A stretch of DNA of 64,000 nucleotides from Saprospiraceae bacterium (GCA_016714895.1 JADKBV010000012.1:1-64000); one strand, 5' to 3'; counted from the stretch's first letter, positions 1-10,029 are shown. Numbers and translations: made by a program. Notes: a model not told the origin generated them from the letters alone.

Positions 1-979
1 GATTTTTGGACACCACAGTACTCAAGAGCAGATAATATTTTTATTAGAGGTGGAAAAAGATTCTTCCAGAAGTTAGATGGGAAAATTGGTTTACGGTTTG
101 ACTGACTTACGATGAAAATGATAGTTTTGGACCAAAAACATGGACGGACCTCACCTGCCGTTTTCCGGTTCCCTCCCTTTTTCAAAGTATTACAATTACA
201 AACAAAGGAGCCTTGGGACTGGCTGAAAATGCCGGAAACTTTAAAACTTCCAGGATCGCTGAATCTGAGTGTAAAAAAATGGGCAAGACTAAAGGCAGAA
301 GCAGAATTTTTTCTATCAGAACCATCATATGCGTCACAAGTACTTGTAGTCAACAATGTGGAACTTTTCCGAAAAAACTGGTTGAAGTCTTTTGGTACCA
401 CCTTTTCCGGAACCTTGGATATTCCGCTGACCCAAACCAGTATTACTGCGGTGCAATCATATCCCAATCAGAGTATACTGGCGGCTGGTTGATATACCTA
501 CAGGTAAAACAGATATTGAAAGTTTTCAGTGTTTCAGACATACTTTCTTACACTTCTTTACAAATCCAAGCAAAATGTTCCATCAAAATATACACATTTT
601 AACAACATTTATTTTACAAGGTCTTTCCAGAAAATCTCTACAATCTGCCGCATGGTACGGCAGTCATCATTGTACGTTGACTTCCGGAATATTCAAAAAA
701 GCACTTTTACTGAGTGCCGGTGTCGATGCAAGGATCATACCGCAATATACAGGTGTGGGATATAGTGTTTTACGGTCAAAAATTCGGATGAGGCAGGTCA
801 ATCTGCCTCTTTTCCCGGGCGGGTAGGTCCTTAATGCCCGGGTCAAAAGTTTCAGAATATCTGTTATGATTGAAAATGCAGGTCAATGGTTACAAACCAA
901 ACAAAACTTCAATGTAAGGGATTATCCTGTTTTTGACCCGCTTTTGCGATTTTCTGTCCGTTGGATGTTTTTTAATTAA
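1..979 (+). pseudogene. Putative porin (Porin_10-like), C-terminal part, frame-broken
   Basis: No single frame is open across this stretch, but joining frames gives an outer-membrane beta-barrel C-terminus. One frame from about 650 to 825 reads AGVDARIIPQYTGVGYS; after a stop near 823 the same frame continues with LNARVKSFRISV and ends in LRFSVRWMFFN at 977-979. A late segment of the type 'NAKIKR.RIFV' followed by a terminal 'R.FRFGV.W.FF(D/N)' strand is what I recall of the Bacteroidota putative porin family Porin_10 (about 600-700 residues, outer membrane). Only the last third could lie in the window. At least three frame changes are needed, so it is either a decayed gene or error-rich sequence; the next three genes show the same problem. 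Family assignment rests on motif memory and is moderate. A TonB-dependent receptor C-terminus is the alternative. Confidence 0.5.
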
Positions 980-1045
980 AAATGAACGGTTAAGTACGCT
1001 GCAAAAATAAACCAATACAGAAACTTCATGTTCTATAACATATAA

Positions 1046-1823
1046 ATGATTCATGTCTCATACTGTACCCTCAATTATGAATTCCTGGGCGAAGGTCGGC
1101 CTGTAGTCGTTTTCACGGCCTGTTCGGCATCTTGACAACCTGCAGTTGTTTTGAAGGATTGGCAAGGCAAGAATATAAGGTATATCTCTCGTTGATCAGC
1201 GTGACCGCTGGCGGGTCCCCATACCGCCGAACTACCTTAGCCTACGCCCAACGACCTGTTGCATTTTACGGAATCACGATAGTTGCCCAAACTATGCTGA
1301 TAGGACTAGTATGGGAGGAAAACAACTTATGGTTTTGGTCGATCACCCCGGCATTGTCACCAAAGCGGTCGTTATCGATATAGGCATCAAAACCTATTTA
1401 GGTGGTCATGAAAACATCATATCCGCGCTCGAATCCATTCCTCTCGATAAAATTACATCCCGTGAGGAGGTCCAAAACTTGCTGATGGATAAAATCCGGG
1501 ATCTGGGCACGGTATTATTTTTGATGAAAAATTTGTCAAGAGACAAGGATACCCTGACATTTGAATGGAAAATGAACCTTCCTCTGCTCAAAAAAAATTA
1601 TCATCATATTTTGTCAGGTATCCACATTGACGGAACAATAGATACCGATATTTTATTTGTTCGCGGTGAAAAATCAAACTACATTGAGGATGGAGACCTT
1701 CCGTTGATAAAACAAAAATGTCCGAATGCTTCTTTTGTGACTATTCCTGATGCCGGTCATTGGGTTCATGCGGATAATCTACCTGCATTATTAGATGAAA
1801 TAATTACTTTTCTTGAAACATAA
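1046..1823 (+). CDS. Alpha/beta hydrolase (YbfF-like esterase), frame-broken
   Basis: The C-terminal two thirds (1311-1823) is open and reads as an alpha/beta-hydrolase cap and C-terminal lobe, ending with DAGHWVHADNLPALLDEI, which carries the catalytic His. Upstream, pieces in other frames supply the rest. An ATG at 1046 starts MIHVSYCTLNYEFLGEGRPVV. A second piece near 1130-1150 reads DNLQLF, and a third near 1186 reads LVDQRD. The nucleophile elbow is SMGGK at about 1308. This order (oxyanion loop, DNLQ, VDQRDHG, GHSMGGK) matches the YbfF family of small acyl esterases, usually about 255 residues. At least three small indels between 1100 and 1310 break the frame. The substrate is unknown. 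I infer one gene of normal length with sequence errors or recent decay; the open part alone would give a protein without its nucleophile region. Confidence 0.6.
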
Positions 1824-1870
1824 CCCTACCCTATTCACGTTTACATTAATATTGCCAAACTCAAATTTGT

Positions 1871-3508
1871 ATGTTTAAAAAATATTTCAGGTTTCTTTTC
1901 ATTTCATGCCTGGTGATTTTGTTTACTTCTGCCACCGTTTATCAGGATAAATTGTTCGAAATCAGCAAAAACCTCGAAATTTTTACCCGGGTTTACAAAG
2001 AACTCAATACAGGCTTTGTGGATGACCTCGATCCAAATATAATGATGAAGACCGCCATTGATGCTATGGTAAACTCTTTGGATCCTTACACAAACTATGT
2101 TACAGAGTCACAAATTGAAAGTTACAGGATTTCTCAGGATGACCGGTATCAGGGTATCGGAGCCCGAGTTGGTTTGGTTGATGAAGAATACACCATCCTC
2201 GAGCCCTATGCAGGCGGTCCACGGCTTGGCGGAGGCAAGCTTAAAGCGGGTGACAAAGCACCTTGGCTATTGACGGGATAAACATAAAAGGAAAAACACT
2301 GGATGAAATCAATCTTATCATCCGAGGTGTGCCCGGCACCAATCTCAATCTTACCATAGCCAAACCGGCAAAAAAAGAGGAAGTAATCACTCTGGTAAGA
2401 GGAGAGGTCAACATACCGAATGTGCCTTTTTCCGGTATTGTGGGAGATGACATAGCATATATCAATCTTACTACCTTCACGGCAAATGCCTCTGCCAATA
2501 TCAAAAACGCTTACAAAGAACTAAAAAATAAAAATCCGAATCTGAAAGGTGTTATTCTGGACCTCAGACAAAACGGTGGAGGTTTGTTGCACGAAGCGGT
2601 CAACATATGTAATCTGTTTATTCCTCAGGGTGAGGTTGTGGTAACTACCAAGGGAAAAGTAAAAGAAAACGATCAAACCTTCAAAACCATGGCACCACCT
2701 GTGGACCTGGAGATTCCATTGGCAATACTTATAGATAAAAGATCTGCTTCAGCTTCGGAAATTGTATCGGAGTCATTCAGGATCTTGACGGGGTATGTGC
2801 TGATAGGACAGCATTCTTTTGGAAAAAGGTTTGGTTGAATACTAAAGTAGAGGTACCAATACCATATTAAAACTGACTACGTCCAAATATTATATTCCGA
2901 GCGGAAGATGTATACAGGGTGTGGAATATGAAAACGGCCAACCAAAAAACATTCCTGATGACCAAAGATCTAAATTTAAAACCCGTAACGGAAGGATTGT
3001 GCTGGATGGAGGTGGTGTAACACCAGATATTAAGTCTCAGGCTCCCGAACTTTCTGACCTTACCAAAGCGCTCACAGAGAAAAACGTGATATTCCATTAC
3101 GTCACCCGATATGTTATGGGAAAAGACAGTATTTCGTCTCCGGAAACTTTTGAATTTACGGAATTTGCCGATTTTGAAAAATTTTGCAGCGATAAAAAAT
3201 TTACCTATCAAACCAAGGTTGAAAAATCTCTGGAAGAAGTATTGGTTAATGCCGGATTAACGGGCCAAAAAGAGCTTATCCAAAACGACATAACCAGTCT
3301 GAAGCAGAAAATTTCAAAAGAAAAGGAAAAAGCATGGACCACTTACAAAGAGGAAATCATTCGCGAGATTGAAAAAGAAATCGTTTCCCGATATTATCTC
3401 CAATCCGGAAAAGTGAGGTATGCACTAAACGTTGACCCTGAAATCAAGGAAGCCATTCAGGTATTGCACGATACCAAAAGATACCAACAAATACTGACAA
3501 AAAAATAA
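1871..3508 (+). CDS. S41 C-terminal processing protease (CtpA/Prc family), frame-broken
   Basis: This encodes a periplasmic, membrane-anchored serine protease of the S41 family. Three open pieces follow one another: 1871-2281 (N-terminal signal-anchor, then SLDPYTNYVTESQ and a PDZ start), 2263-2838 (rest of the PDZ domain, ILDLRQNGGGLL, and the catalytic segment RSASASEIVSE with the nucleophile Ser) and 2921-3508 (C-terminal helical part). The conserved GKGLVQ...SKYYIPSGRCIQG stretch falls between the last two pieces and can be read only by changing frame near 2825-2835 and near 2868. Another frame change lies between 2245 and 2265. The combined length, about 545 residues, is normal for Bacteroidota S41 proteases. 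The active-site Lys expected about 25 residues after the Ser falls in the HSFGKR segment. The breaks are small indels and most likely sequence errors. The next gene starts almost directly after the stop. Confidence 0.75.
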
Positions 3509-3512
3509 TCAC

Positions 3513-4209
3513 TTGCCGATCAGGATCCTTTGTATTGAATCATCAACAGATGTTTGTTCTGTAGCTCTTTTTCACAGACGGTGAGTTGACAGGGATTAAA
3601 GAAGCAGACAAAATCAACAGTCATGCAGAAATTCTCGCAGTACTGATAGATGAGCTCCTTAAAGAAACCCAAACCGGTTTTTTTGAATTATCGGCTGTTG
3701 CTGTCAGTACAGGTCCGGGATCATATACTTCACTTCGCGTCGGTTTATCCACTGCAAAAGGAATATGTTATGCAGCACAAATTCCATTAATAGGTCTGCG
3801 CTCGGACCATATACTGATAAGAGGTCAGATACCGTCAGCTGAAAGAAATAATTGTACATGTATCATTGGTATGATTGATGCCCGGAGAATGGAAGCTTAC
3901 ACCACTGTATTCGATATTAAACAACAAATATTCACTGAAAGTATTCCTACCATATTGGATGACCATCCATTTACGGAGCTGGAAAACAACCATCCGCACA
4001 TCGCCCTATGCGGAAACGGAGCTAAAAAATATTATGAACTATGTCTGAAAAACAGGTACGTACTACTTGAAGAAAAAACAACAGCCCGCTGGATGGGTGT
4101 CTTGGCACAGGAAAGGTTTACAGCCCGTTCTTTTGATGATGTAGCCTACACTACCCCGATCTATATCAAACCTCCTAATATTACTGAGTCTAAAAAAAAG
4201 ATGTGGTAG
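3513..4209 (+). CDS. tsaB: tRNA threonylcarbamoyladenosine biosynthesis protein TsaB (frameshifted)
   Basis: TsaB is the inactive TsaD-like partner in the TsaB-TsaD-TsaE complex that makes t6A37 on ANN-decoding tRNAs. The part from 3586 has the diagnostic HAEILAVLIDELL and AVSTGPGSYTSLRVGLSTAKG (ASKHA fold). The N-terminus lies upstream in another frame: a TTG at 3513 starts PIRILCIESSTDVCSVALF, the normal TsaB beginning. The two frames join if one T is removed from the TTTTT run at about 3568-3572, giving VALFTDGELTG. The restored length is about 231 residues, as expected. The gene starts 4 bases after the S41 protease stop, so the two are probably co-transcribed. Because tsaB is normally needed for growth, a one-base homopolymer error in the sequence is more likely than real loss. 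Confidence 0.85.
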
Positions 4210-4237
4210 GAAGGAACTTATATGCTAAAATATAGGT

Positions 4238-4301
4238 TGTTACATATATAGATTTTTTGAATCTTAATTTTTTTTTAATATTTTAATGTAATGTTACATA
4301 T
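4238..4301 (+). repeat. Direct repeat TGTTACATAT ahead of ArsR-type gene
   Basis: The decamer TGTTACATAT occurs at 4238-4247 and again at 4292-4301, 54 bases apart, between tsaB and the first ArsR-type gene. The region is very A+T-rich, so chance is possible. If functional, it would be an operator pair for autoregulation, which is common in ArsR-family genes. A TAATTTTG at 4349-4356 fits the Bacteroidota -7 element but lacks a clear -33 partner. Confidence 0.25.
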
Positions 4302-4424
4302 TTGGTATGGTCTTTGAATTATTGATACCGATTCTGTGATCTATCAAATAATTTTGTATGAGGAATAAAAGAACTGAGACAGTACCTGAAAAGGGGTAAG
4401 GAAGTTCAGTTAGATTATGCCGAC

Positions 4425-4691
4425 TTGCGTAAGGCAGTGTTGGTTTTGAGAGCGGTAAACCACAAACTTCGTCAAAGGATCATTGATCTTTTGGAAGATG
4501 GTGACTCAATGACCGTAACCGATATTTATATCAAGTTGCGTCTTGAACAATCAGTAGCTTCTCAACATCTGGCTATCCTTCGAAGAGCAGGTGTCGTGGC
4601 AACAGACAGACAAGGAAAGTTTATTTACTATTCCCTGGACAAAGAGCGTCTGAGTCAGATATCATCTCTTGTCGAAGATTTAACGAGCTAG
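4425..4691 (+). CDS. ArsR/SmtB-family winged-helix regulator (first of two paralogues)
   Basis: This is a small winged-helix transcription regulator. The visible domain has helix 2 NHKLRQRIIDLLEDGD, the recognition helix segment LEQSVASQHLAILRRAGVV, and the wing TDRQGKFIYYSLD. No Cys cluster of the ELCVCDL type is present, so metal sensing of the classical ArsR kind is unlikely. The start is uncertain. TTG at 4425 is the annotated minimum, but the same frame is open back to 4362 and the residues from 4386 (LKRGKEVQLDYADLR) align with the N-terminus of the paralogue downstream, so translation probably begins near 4386 at a non-ATG codon or across an indel. An ATG at 4358 is in another frame. 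The ligand and target genes are unknown. The next gene is a clear paralogue 198 bases on. Confidence 0.75.
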   Translation: MRKAVLVLRAVNHKLRQRIIDLLEDGDSMTVTDIYIKLRLEQSVASQHLAILRRAGVVATDRQGKFIYYSLDKERLSQISSLVEDLTS

Positions 4692-4829
4692 TAGTAACCT
4701 GATTTTCTTACCGGAACAAACAAGCAGAGCCCTTGAATTGACATTTACCCTTCCTATTTTGACCACCTGAGAGGCAGAAATAAAAAAAATATAGATTATA
4801 CATATATTTTTTTGTAATTTGTTTGGATA

Positions 4830-4858
4830 GTTGAAAAAAACTTTCCACCTTTGCCCCA
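4830..4858 (+). promoter_or_regulatory. Probable promoter of second ArsR-type gene
   Basis: A TTTG-like element lies in GTTTGG at about 4820-4825, and the -7 element CACCTTTG occupies about 4846-4853, some 20 bases downstream. The consensus for Bacteroidota is TTTG at -33 and TAnnTTTG at -7; here the first base of the -7 box is off. The start codon is about 36 bases beyond. Confidence 0.35.
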
Positions 4859-4889
4859 AGGTCTTAAAATATCAAAATAGAAAACACGC

Positions 4890-5204
4890 ATGAAAGGTAC
4901 AAAGGTCATCTTCGACAATGATAAGTTACATTATTCGTCGGAGCTTATGAGAGCCCTCGCACACCCGTTGAGGCTAAAAATTTTGGAATTTATTGATGAG
5001 AATCAATCCATCAATGTTAACAAAATTTACAGTAATCTGGATATCGAACAGAGTATTACATCCCAACATCTGAAAATACTCAGAATGTCAGGTGTATTAT
5101 CTGTAGAGGTCACTGGTAAATGGCACGTTTATTACATTAATTATGATGTAATAAATAAAGTCGAAAAAGCGATTACCAGATTTAAAAACAAAAATCTCGC
5201 TTAA
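4890..5204 (+). CDS. ArsR/SmtB-family winged-helix regulator (second paralogue)
   Basis: This is a 104-residue winged-helix regulator. It has SSELMRALAHPLRLKILEFIDE (dimer and first DNA-binding helices), then LDIEQSITSQHLKILRMSGVL (helix-turn-helix), then the wing VTGKWHVYYINYD. The block (I/L)EQS(I/V)(T/A)SQHL.ILR..GV is shared with the upstream gene, so the two arose by tandem duplication. It has no Cys or His cluster suggesting a metal site. A good hairpin terminator follows the stop at once, so it is transcribed alone or with the upstream paralogue. Targets are unknown. Two neighbouring paralogues of this kind could bind the same operator or form heterodimers; that is inference only. Confidence 0.85.
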   Translation: MKGTKVIFDNDKLHYSSELMRALAHPLRLKILEFIDENQSINVNKIYSNLDIEQSITSQHLKILRMSGVLSVEVTGKWHVYYINYDVINKVEKAITRFKNKNLA

Positions 5205-5225
5205 ATTAACAGGCAAAATATAGAT

Positions 5226-5262
5226 AATTCAAAGTTGATTACGGTCAGCTTTGAATTTTTCT
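5226..5262 (+). terminator. Rho-independent terminator after ArsR pair
   Basis: The arms AATTCAAAGTTGA and TCAGCTTTGAATT form a 13-bp stem with one G-T pair and the loop TTACGG. The stem is followed directly by TTTTCTTT. It sits 21 bases after the stop of the second ArsR-type gene and reads in the same direction. Confidence 0.8.
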
Positions 5263-5578
5263 TTATTTGATTTTTACCCGTATTTTATCTTCTTTCCCCT
5301 ATTTTGTCACCCGCATTCCTTTTGCCCTGACAAGGTATTTTCCAAAAATAATCTTCCAAAGATGTTCATCAACAGGATACATGCCCTTAAGTTGTATTCT
5401 TTTTGAGTTAAAAAACTTCTTAAAAATACTTTGTCTATCCTTGAAAAAAGTATACCCACGGCTGATGTTAACCGGGTATATCGCCTTTGTTTAACCTAAA
5501 GAACAGATCTCATGATGTACAACATGGTTTTATTTTACATTGTAACCTGCTTCCCCTCTTCATACTTTATCCAAAACT
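5263..5578. other. Gene-free stretch between convergent ArsR and CotH-like genes
   Basis: After the terminator there is a roughly 315-base A+T-rich stretch before the end of the minus-strand CotH-like gene. The short open frames in it have no recognisable protein features or start signals. I see nothing else in it. Confidence 0.5.
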
Positions 5579-7177
5579 TCAATGTATTACAACGGGAAAG
5601 GTTTGTATGGAGGAACTGTCCCAAACACGTAACATGTAAAATCCTTCAGAGATACCTTCCAATGAAATGTTGTATTGGTCACCATCAGCAGTAAAGTTGC
5701 AGGGAAAAGAATTTCCCGTCTGGTTTACCAAAAAAACCGACGTTACAATATTTTCCGAGCGTAACGTAAGTTGGTTCGTTGCCGGATTGGGATAAACGGC
5801 TGAATTTTTTGTTGGTCTATCTTCTGTAGCTGTTGGACTGCCCCACGTGGCGTCCAAAAATACAAATCGACTATTAATCCAGTTTTTTAGGTAGTTTACT
5901 TCTTCCATATAACTTTGGCCGACAAAATAATTTGGCCATACATATTCACCCAAAACAGGCCATTTTTGAAAATTTCGGGTTTGAGCGGTCAATAATAATG
6001 TTTTGATGGAATCGATTTTATGATGAACTGCGACATTTGAGAGTTTTGTCTCTCTCAAAGATTTCCACCGGGCCTTCAGACTTTTTACAAATTCAGGATC
6101 ATTCATAAATTTTTTCCACCAAAAATGAATTACCCAATTGTCATCAGGACAAATCTGGTTAAATCTTTCAATCACCAGTCCTTCAGGATTACCATCCGTA
6201 CAGTAATCTACATTTCCGAAACCCAGGTTAAAATCCCAAACCGGACCAAAAAAAAGTTTACCTCCCTCACTTTCTCTTTTCTTGTAAAAAAAGGTACTCA
6301 GCCTGTACGCATCCGGGTTTTTTGTCAATTCATTGATAATAATAAAATCAATGACACTATTTATATCAATAAATTTTCTGTAACCAAAGACGGGATCTGC
6401 ATAATTTACACTAAACATGGTGTTTTCAATCTGTTGCAGATGACTTTGGATGTACGTTTTTTGCTGAGGTGTAATATCTTCTGCTTTTGGATATTCAAAT
6501 TGAAAAAAAGTGGATTGCCAGGCACCGGGAAAAGGAGGATAGGCGGAAATCCAGCCTGCTCCGCTGTTTGATCCGGTGTCTTTGTCCCACTTTAGGATAT
6601 ATCCACCGGTCAGCTTATCTCCTTCATTATCGGAAACTTCCATCTTTTTAATATCCACCCTGTTTTTATCTCTTTTGATTTTTTCAATCAGTTTGTAGAC
6701 ACCCTGATATTGATTATTCAGCATCAGTTCTACATAACGAACTCTGGGTGCATATGGCATAATCTCTCCGGCAAGCATATAAGCCAGTCCATCCCTCATC
6801 AGAGTTTTATCGTTGTATGTCGCATTCAGTGTCCAATCCGTTTCTTCCGGCATCCCGATCAATGATACATCATTGTCTTCTCCGTCATCATCCCGGGTTT
6901 CAAATCCATATGGCATTTTTGGAAAAGACTGTGATGAAGATCCGCGCAATTCAATTCCGATCTTACCATCATAACCCAAAGGTTGGTCACTCAAAAAATT
7001 GATTTGTCCTTGTCCTTTATCAAAAATTTTCATTTCTGCCGTAATTTTGGGCTCATCCAAAATTTCCTGACCAAACGTGTTGATCGAAATGATTGGAAGA
7101 TTGGACTGGGTAAACTGAACCTGAGCATAAACCACAAAAGGTAACCATAACAGGCTAAGAAAAATTAAATTTCGCAT
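5579..7177 (-). CDS. Secreted CotH-like protein with T9SS type A sorting domain
   Basis: This 532-residue exported protein belongs to the CotH family, which has an atypical protein kinase fold best known from spore coat CotH. ATG at 7177 gives a clean signal peptide (MRNLIFLSLLWLPFVVYA, cut before Q); the GTG two codons upstream is less likely. The body contains GIELRGSSSQSFPKMPYGFETRD near residue 75, NATYNDKTLMRDGLAY, YVELMLNNQYQGVYKLIEKIKRDKNRV and GGYILKWDKDTG, all typical of CotH proteins; VWDFNLGFGN follows near residue 315. The last 75 residues, beginning AVYPNPATNQLTL and ending in a short beta strand, form a type A T9SS C-terminal sorting domain, so the protein is sent to the cell surface and its tail cleaved. 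Its substrate is unknown. It stands alone between mutS and a convergent regulator gene. Confidence 0.85.
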   Translation of the reverse strand: MRNLIFLSLLWLPFVVYAQVQFTQSNLPIISINTFGQEILDEPKITAEMKIFDKGQGQINFLSDQPLGYDGKIGIELRGSSSQSFPKMPYGFETRDDDGEDNDVSLIGMPEETDWTLNATYNDKTLMRDGLAYMLAGEIMPYAPRVRYVELMLNNQYQGVYKLIEKIKRDKNRVDIKKMEVSDNEGDKLTGGYILKWDKDTGSNSGAGWISAYPPFPGAWQSTFFQFEYPKAEDITPQQKTYIQSHLQQIENTMFSVNYADPVFGYRKFIDINSVIDFIIINELTKNPDAYRLSTFFYKKRESEGGKLFFGPVWDFNLGFGNVDYCTDGNPEGLVIERFNQICPDDNWVIHFWWKKFMNDPEFVKSLKARWKSLRETKLSNVAVHHKIDSIKTLLLTAQTRNFQKWPVLGEYVWPNYFVGQSYMEEVNYLKNWINSRFVFLDATWGSPTATEDRPTKNSAVYPNPATNQLTLRSENIVTSVFLVNQTGNSFPCNFTADGDQYNISLEGISEGFYMLRVWDSSSIQTFPVVIH

Positions 7178-7342
7178 GAACACTCATTTTAAGTGCACAA
7201 ATAAAGTCATAAAATATCATTTTCCTTACATGTTTGTTATAATTCAAACATATTAAGAGCTTTTTTACAATAATTGCCTCATATTGACAAATTACCTGAA
7301 CCAGGTTTGACTCACCCAGCTATTTGTCACATATCAAGAGAT

Positions 7343-10006
7343 TCAGTCTTCTTCTTCCATTAATTTTTTTAACTCTACCAGTTTGAGCATACATTCTATA
7401 GGTGACAAAGTATTTATATCAAGAGATTGGATGGCAGATTTCAGTTTACCTGCCGTAGTATCCACCGTTTCAAAAATGCTCAATTGGTAGGACGGAGGAA
7501 TATTTTTTACAGGGGCTTTGGTTGGTTTTTCCAATGATATATTTTGTTGGGCGCTAATGGTTTTTTGTTCCAGTTCGACCAAAATTTCCTGTGCTCTCTG
7601 AATGATTTCTTTTGGCATTCCGGCCATTGCTGCTACGTGAATACCAAAACTGTGCTCACATCCACCTTCCACGAGTTTTCGTAAAAAGATAACTTTATTA
7701 CCCACTTCCCGGGTTGCCACATTATAGTTTTTTATCCTTGGATATTGTTCCGCCAGCTCATTGAGTTCGTGATAATGGGTTGCAAACAACGTTTTTGGAT
7801 TGGCTTTGGGATTATTATGCAGAAATTCGGCCAGAGACCACGCTATAGAAATACCATCGTAGGTAGAAGTTCCTCTTCCGATTTCATCCAACAGGATGAG
7901 GCTTCTGTCAGAAATATTATTCATGATACTGGCCGTCTCATTCATTTCAAGCATAAAAGTTGATTCACCACTGGAAATATTATCACTGGCTCCGACCCTC
8001 GAAAATATTTTATCTACAATTCCGATTCTGGCTTCTTTGGCAGGTACAAAACTTCCCATTTGAGCCATCAGGCTGATTAGTGCTGTTTGTCTGAGGACCG
8101 CTGATTTTCCGGACATATTCGGACCTGTAATCATCATAATCTGGGTGTCCAGATTGTCAAGATTCATATCATTGGGCACATAACTGTCCTGAACTGAAAG
8201 TTGTTTTTCAATGACGGGGTGCCGTCCTCCAATGATGTTTATGACCAGAGAATCATCGATGACAGGTTTGGTATATTGATTTTTTATGGCTAGTTTTGCA
8301 AAGGATAACAAAACATCCAAAACACCCAGGTTGCGGGCATTTTGTTGAATGGCATCGAGATAAGAATTGGCCTTTGTCACCACTTCCTGATACAATTTTT
8401 CTTCCCAATCGGCGATTTTTTCTTCTGCGGTCAGAATTTTGGCTTCGAGTTTTTTTAAATCTTCAGAAACATATCTTTCCGCATTGGTAAGTGTTTGTTT
8501 TCTGACCCATGTGTCCGGTATTTTATCATGGTCTTTGTATTTATTGGTAATTTCAAGAAAATACCCGAAAACATTGTTGTACCCTATTTTCAGGGTGGAT
8601 ATTCCGGTTCTTTCGGCTTCCGTTTTCTGAATATCGAGCAATAATTCTTTAGAGTTTCGAATGACATTGCGCAATTCGTCCAATTCTTCATGGTAACCGT
8701 CTCTGATGACATTACCTTTGATCAGCAGGGCCGGCGGGTCGTCAGAGATAGCTTTTTGGATTTCAGTTTTGAGCATTTCGCAAGGGAGCAATTTTTCACC
8801 AAGCATTTTGAGCGCATCGTTGCGGGAATGTTCTAAAGCATTCATTACCAATGGAATGACCTCGAGTGCTCGTTTTAATTGAAGTAACTCTCGGGGATTT
8901 ATTTTATCCATAGCAAGTTTGGAGGCAATTCTTTCGAGGTCACCTACGGATTTGATGGATTGTTCCAGATTCTCTGCTATATCACCATTTTCAGTAAAAT
9001 ATTCCACCATTTGAAGGCGGGACTGAATTTTTTCAATGGACAAAAGAGGCAGCAATATCCATTTGCGCAACAGGCGCGCTCCCATAGGAGATACAGTTTT
9101 ATCCATAACCTGCAACAGGGACGTGCCACTCTCATGGTTTGACCTTACCAGTTCGAGATTATTGACGGTAAAACGGTCCAGCCAAATATATTGATCAGAT
9201 TGAATTCTGTTGATTCTGCTGATGTGAGACAGCTTATCGTTTTGTGTGGTATTCAGATAGTGTAAAGCAGCTCCGGCAGCAACCTGTGCTAAGGGCATGT
9301 CTTCGATACCAAATCCTTTTAAATTACTTACAGAAAATTTATCAAGAAGTTTTTCCCGGCCGTAGTCAAATGTAAATACCCATTCATCCAGGGTATAAGA
9401 GTAATACCTTTCAAAAAAGGTTTGATGATATTGTTTATGGTAAAATTTGGAGTATATGACTTCTGCGGGCTGAAAACTGTCTATCAGTTTTTCAATGGTA
9501 GAAGCACTACCCTCACTGACTAAAAAGTCACCTGTGGAAATATCCAGGAAGGCTACTCCATATTCATTTTTAGGTGTAAAATGAATGGCCGCCAGATAGT
9601 TGTTGGATTTTCTATCCAGAATGGTATCTTCAATAGTTAATCCCGGCGTAACCATATCCGTGACGCCACGTTTGACAATCTTTTTTTCTTTGCTCGGTTT
9701 TTCTAATTGTTCGCAAATCGCAACCCTGTACCCTGCCCTGACCAATTTGGGAAGATACACATCGAGGCTATGGTAAGGAAAACCTGCCAGTTCTATGTCA
9801 ATACCACCGTTATTTCTTTTGGTGAGTACGATTCCAAGAATATCGGCTGTTTTTACAGCATCTTCAGCAAATGTTTCATAAAAATCTCCGACCCTGTATA
9901 AAAGAATCGCATCCGGATGTTTTGCTTTCAGTTGAAAATACTGTGCCATCAGTGGGGTAAGCTTAGCTACCTCGTCTTCGGCGGGAGTTATATTTTTTTT
10001 GCCCAA
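7343..10006 (-). CDS. mutS: DNA mismatch repair protein MutS
   Basis: MutS recognises mismatches and small loops and starts methyl-independent repair with MutL. The 887-residue length is normal. The mismatch-binding domain begins near residue 15 with PLMAQYFQLK and LLYRVGDFYETFAEDA, where F and E of the F-Y-E motif contact the mispair. Core and clamp domains follow, and the ATPase has Walker A GPNMSGKS at about residues 627-634, the signature STFMLEM, Walker B LILLDEIGRGTSTYDG, and FATHYHEL. The C-terminus has the short MutL or clamp-binding tail region. No key residue is missing. It is transcribed alone; a possible -7 element TAATTTTG lies 24 bases ahead of the ATG. Confidence 0.97.
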   Translation of the reverse strand: MGKKNITPAEDEVAKLTPLMAQYFQLKAKHPDAILLYRVGDFYETFAEDAVKTADILGIVLTKRNNGGIDIELAGFPYHSLDVYLPKLVRAGYRVAICEQLEKPSKEKKIVKRGVTDMVTPGLTIEDTILDRKSNNYLAAIHFTPKNEYGVAFLDISTGDFLVSEGSASTIEKLIDSFQPAEVIYSKFYHKQYHQTFFERYYSYTLDEWVFTFDYGREKLLDKFSVSNLKGFGIEDMPLAQVAAGAALHYLNTTQNDKLSHISRINRIQSDQYIWLDRFTVNNLELVRSNHESGTSLLQVMDKTVSPMGARLLRKWILLPLLSIEKIQSRLQMVEYFTENGDIAENLEQSIKSVGDLERIASKLAMDKINPRELLQLKRALEVIPLVMNALEHSRNDALKMLGEKLLPCEMLKTEIQKAISDDPPALLIKGNVIRDGYHEELDELRNVIRNSKELLLDIQKTEAERTGISTLKIGYNNVFGYFLEITNKYKDHDKIPDTWVRKQTLTNAERYVSEDLKKLEAKILTAEEKIADWEEKLYQEVVTKANSYLDAIQQNARNLGVLDVLLSFAKLAIKNQYTKPVIDDSLVINIIGGRHPVIEKQLSVQDSYVPNDMNLDNLDTQIMMITGPNMSGKSAVLRQTALISLMAQMGSFVPAKEARIGIVDKIFSRVGASDNISSGESTFMLEMNETASIMNNISDRSLILLDEIGRGTSTYDGISIAWSLAEFLHNNPKANPKTLFATHYHELNELAEQYPRIKNYNVATREVGNKVIFLRKLVEGGCEHSFGIHVAAMAGMPKEIIQRAQEILVELEQKTISAQQNISLEKPTKAPVKNIPPSYQLSIFETVDTTAGKLKSAIQSLDINTLSPIECMLKLVELKKLMEEED

Positions 10007-10029
10007 TTTTATCTACTCAGGTTAGAAAG

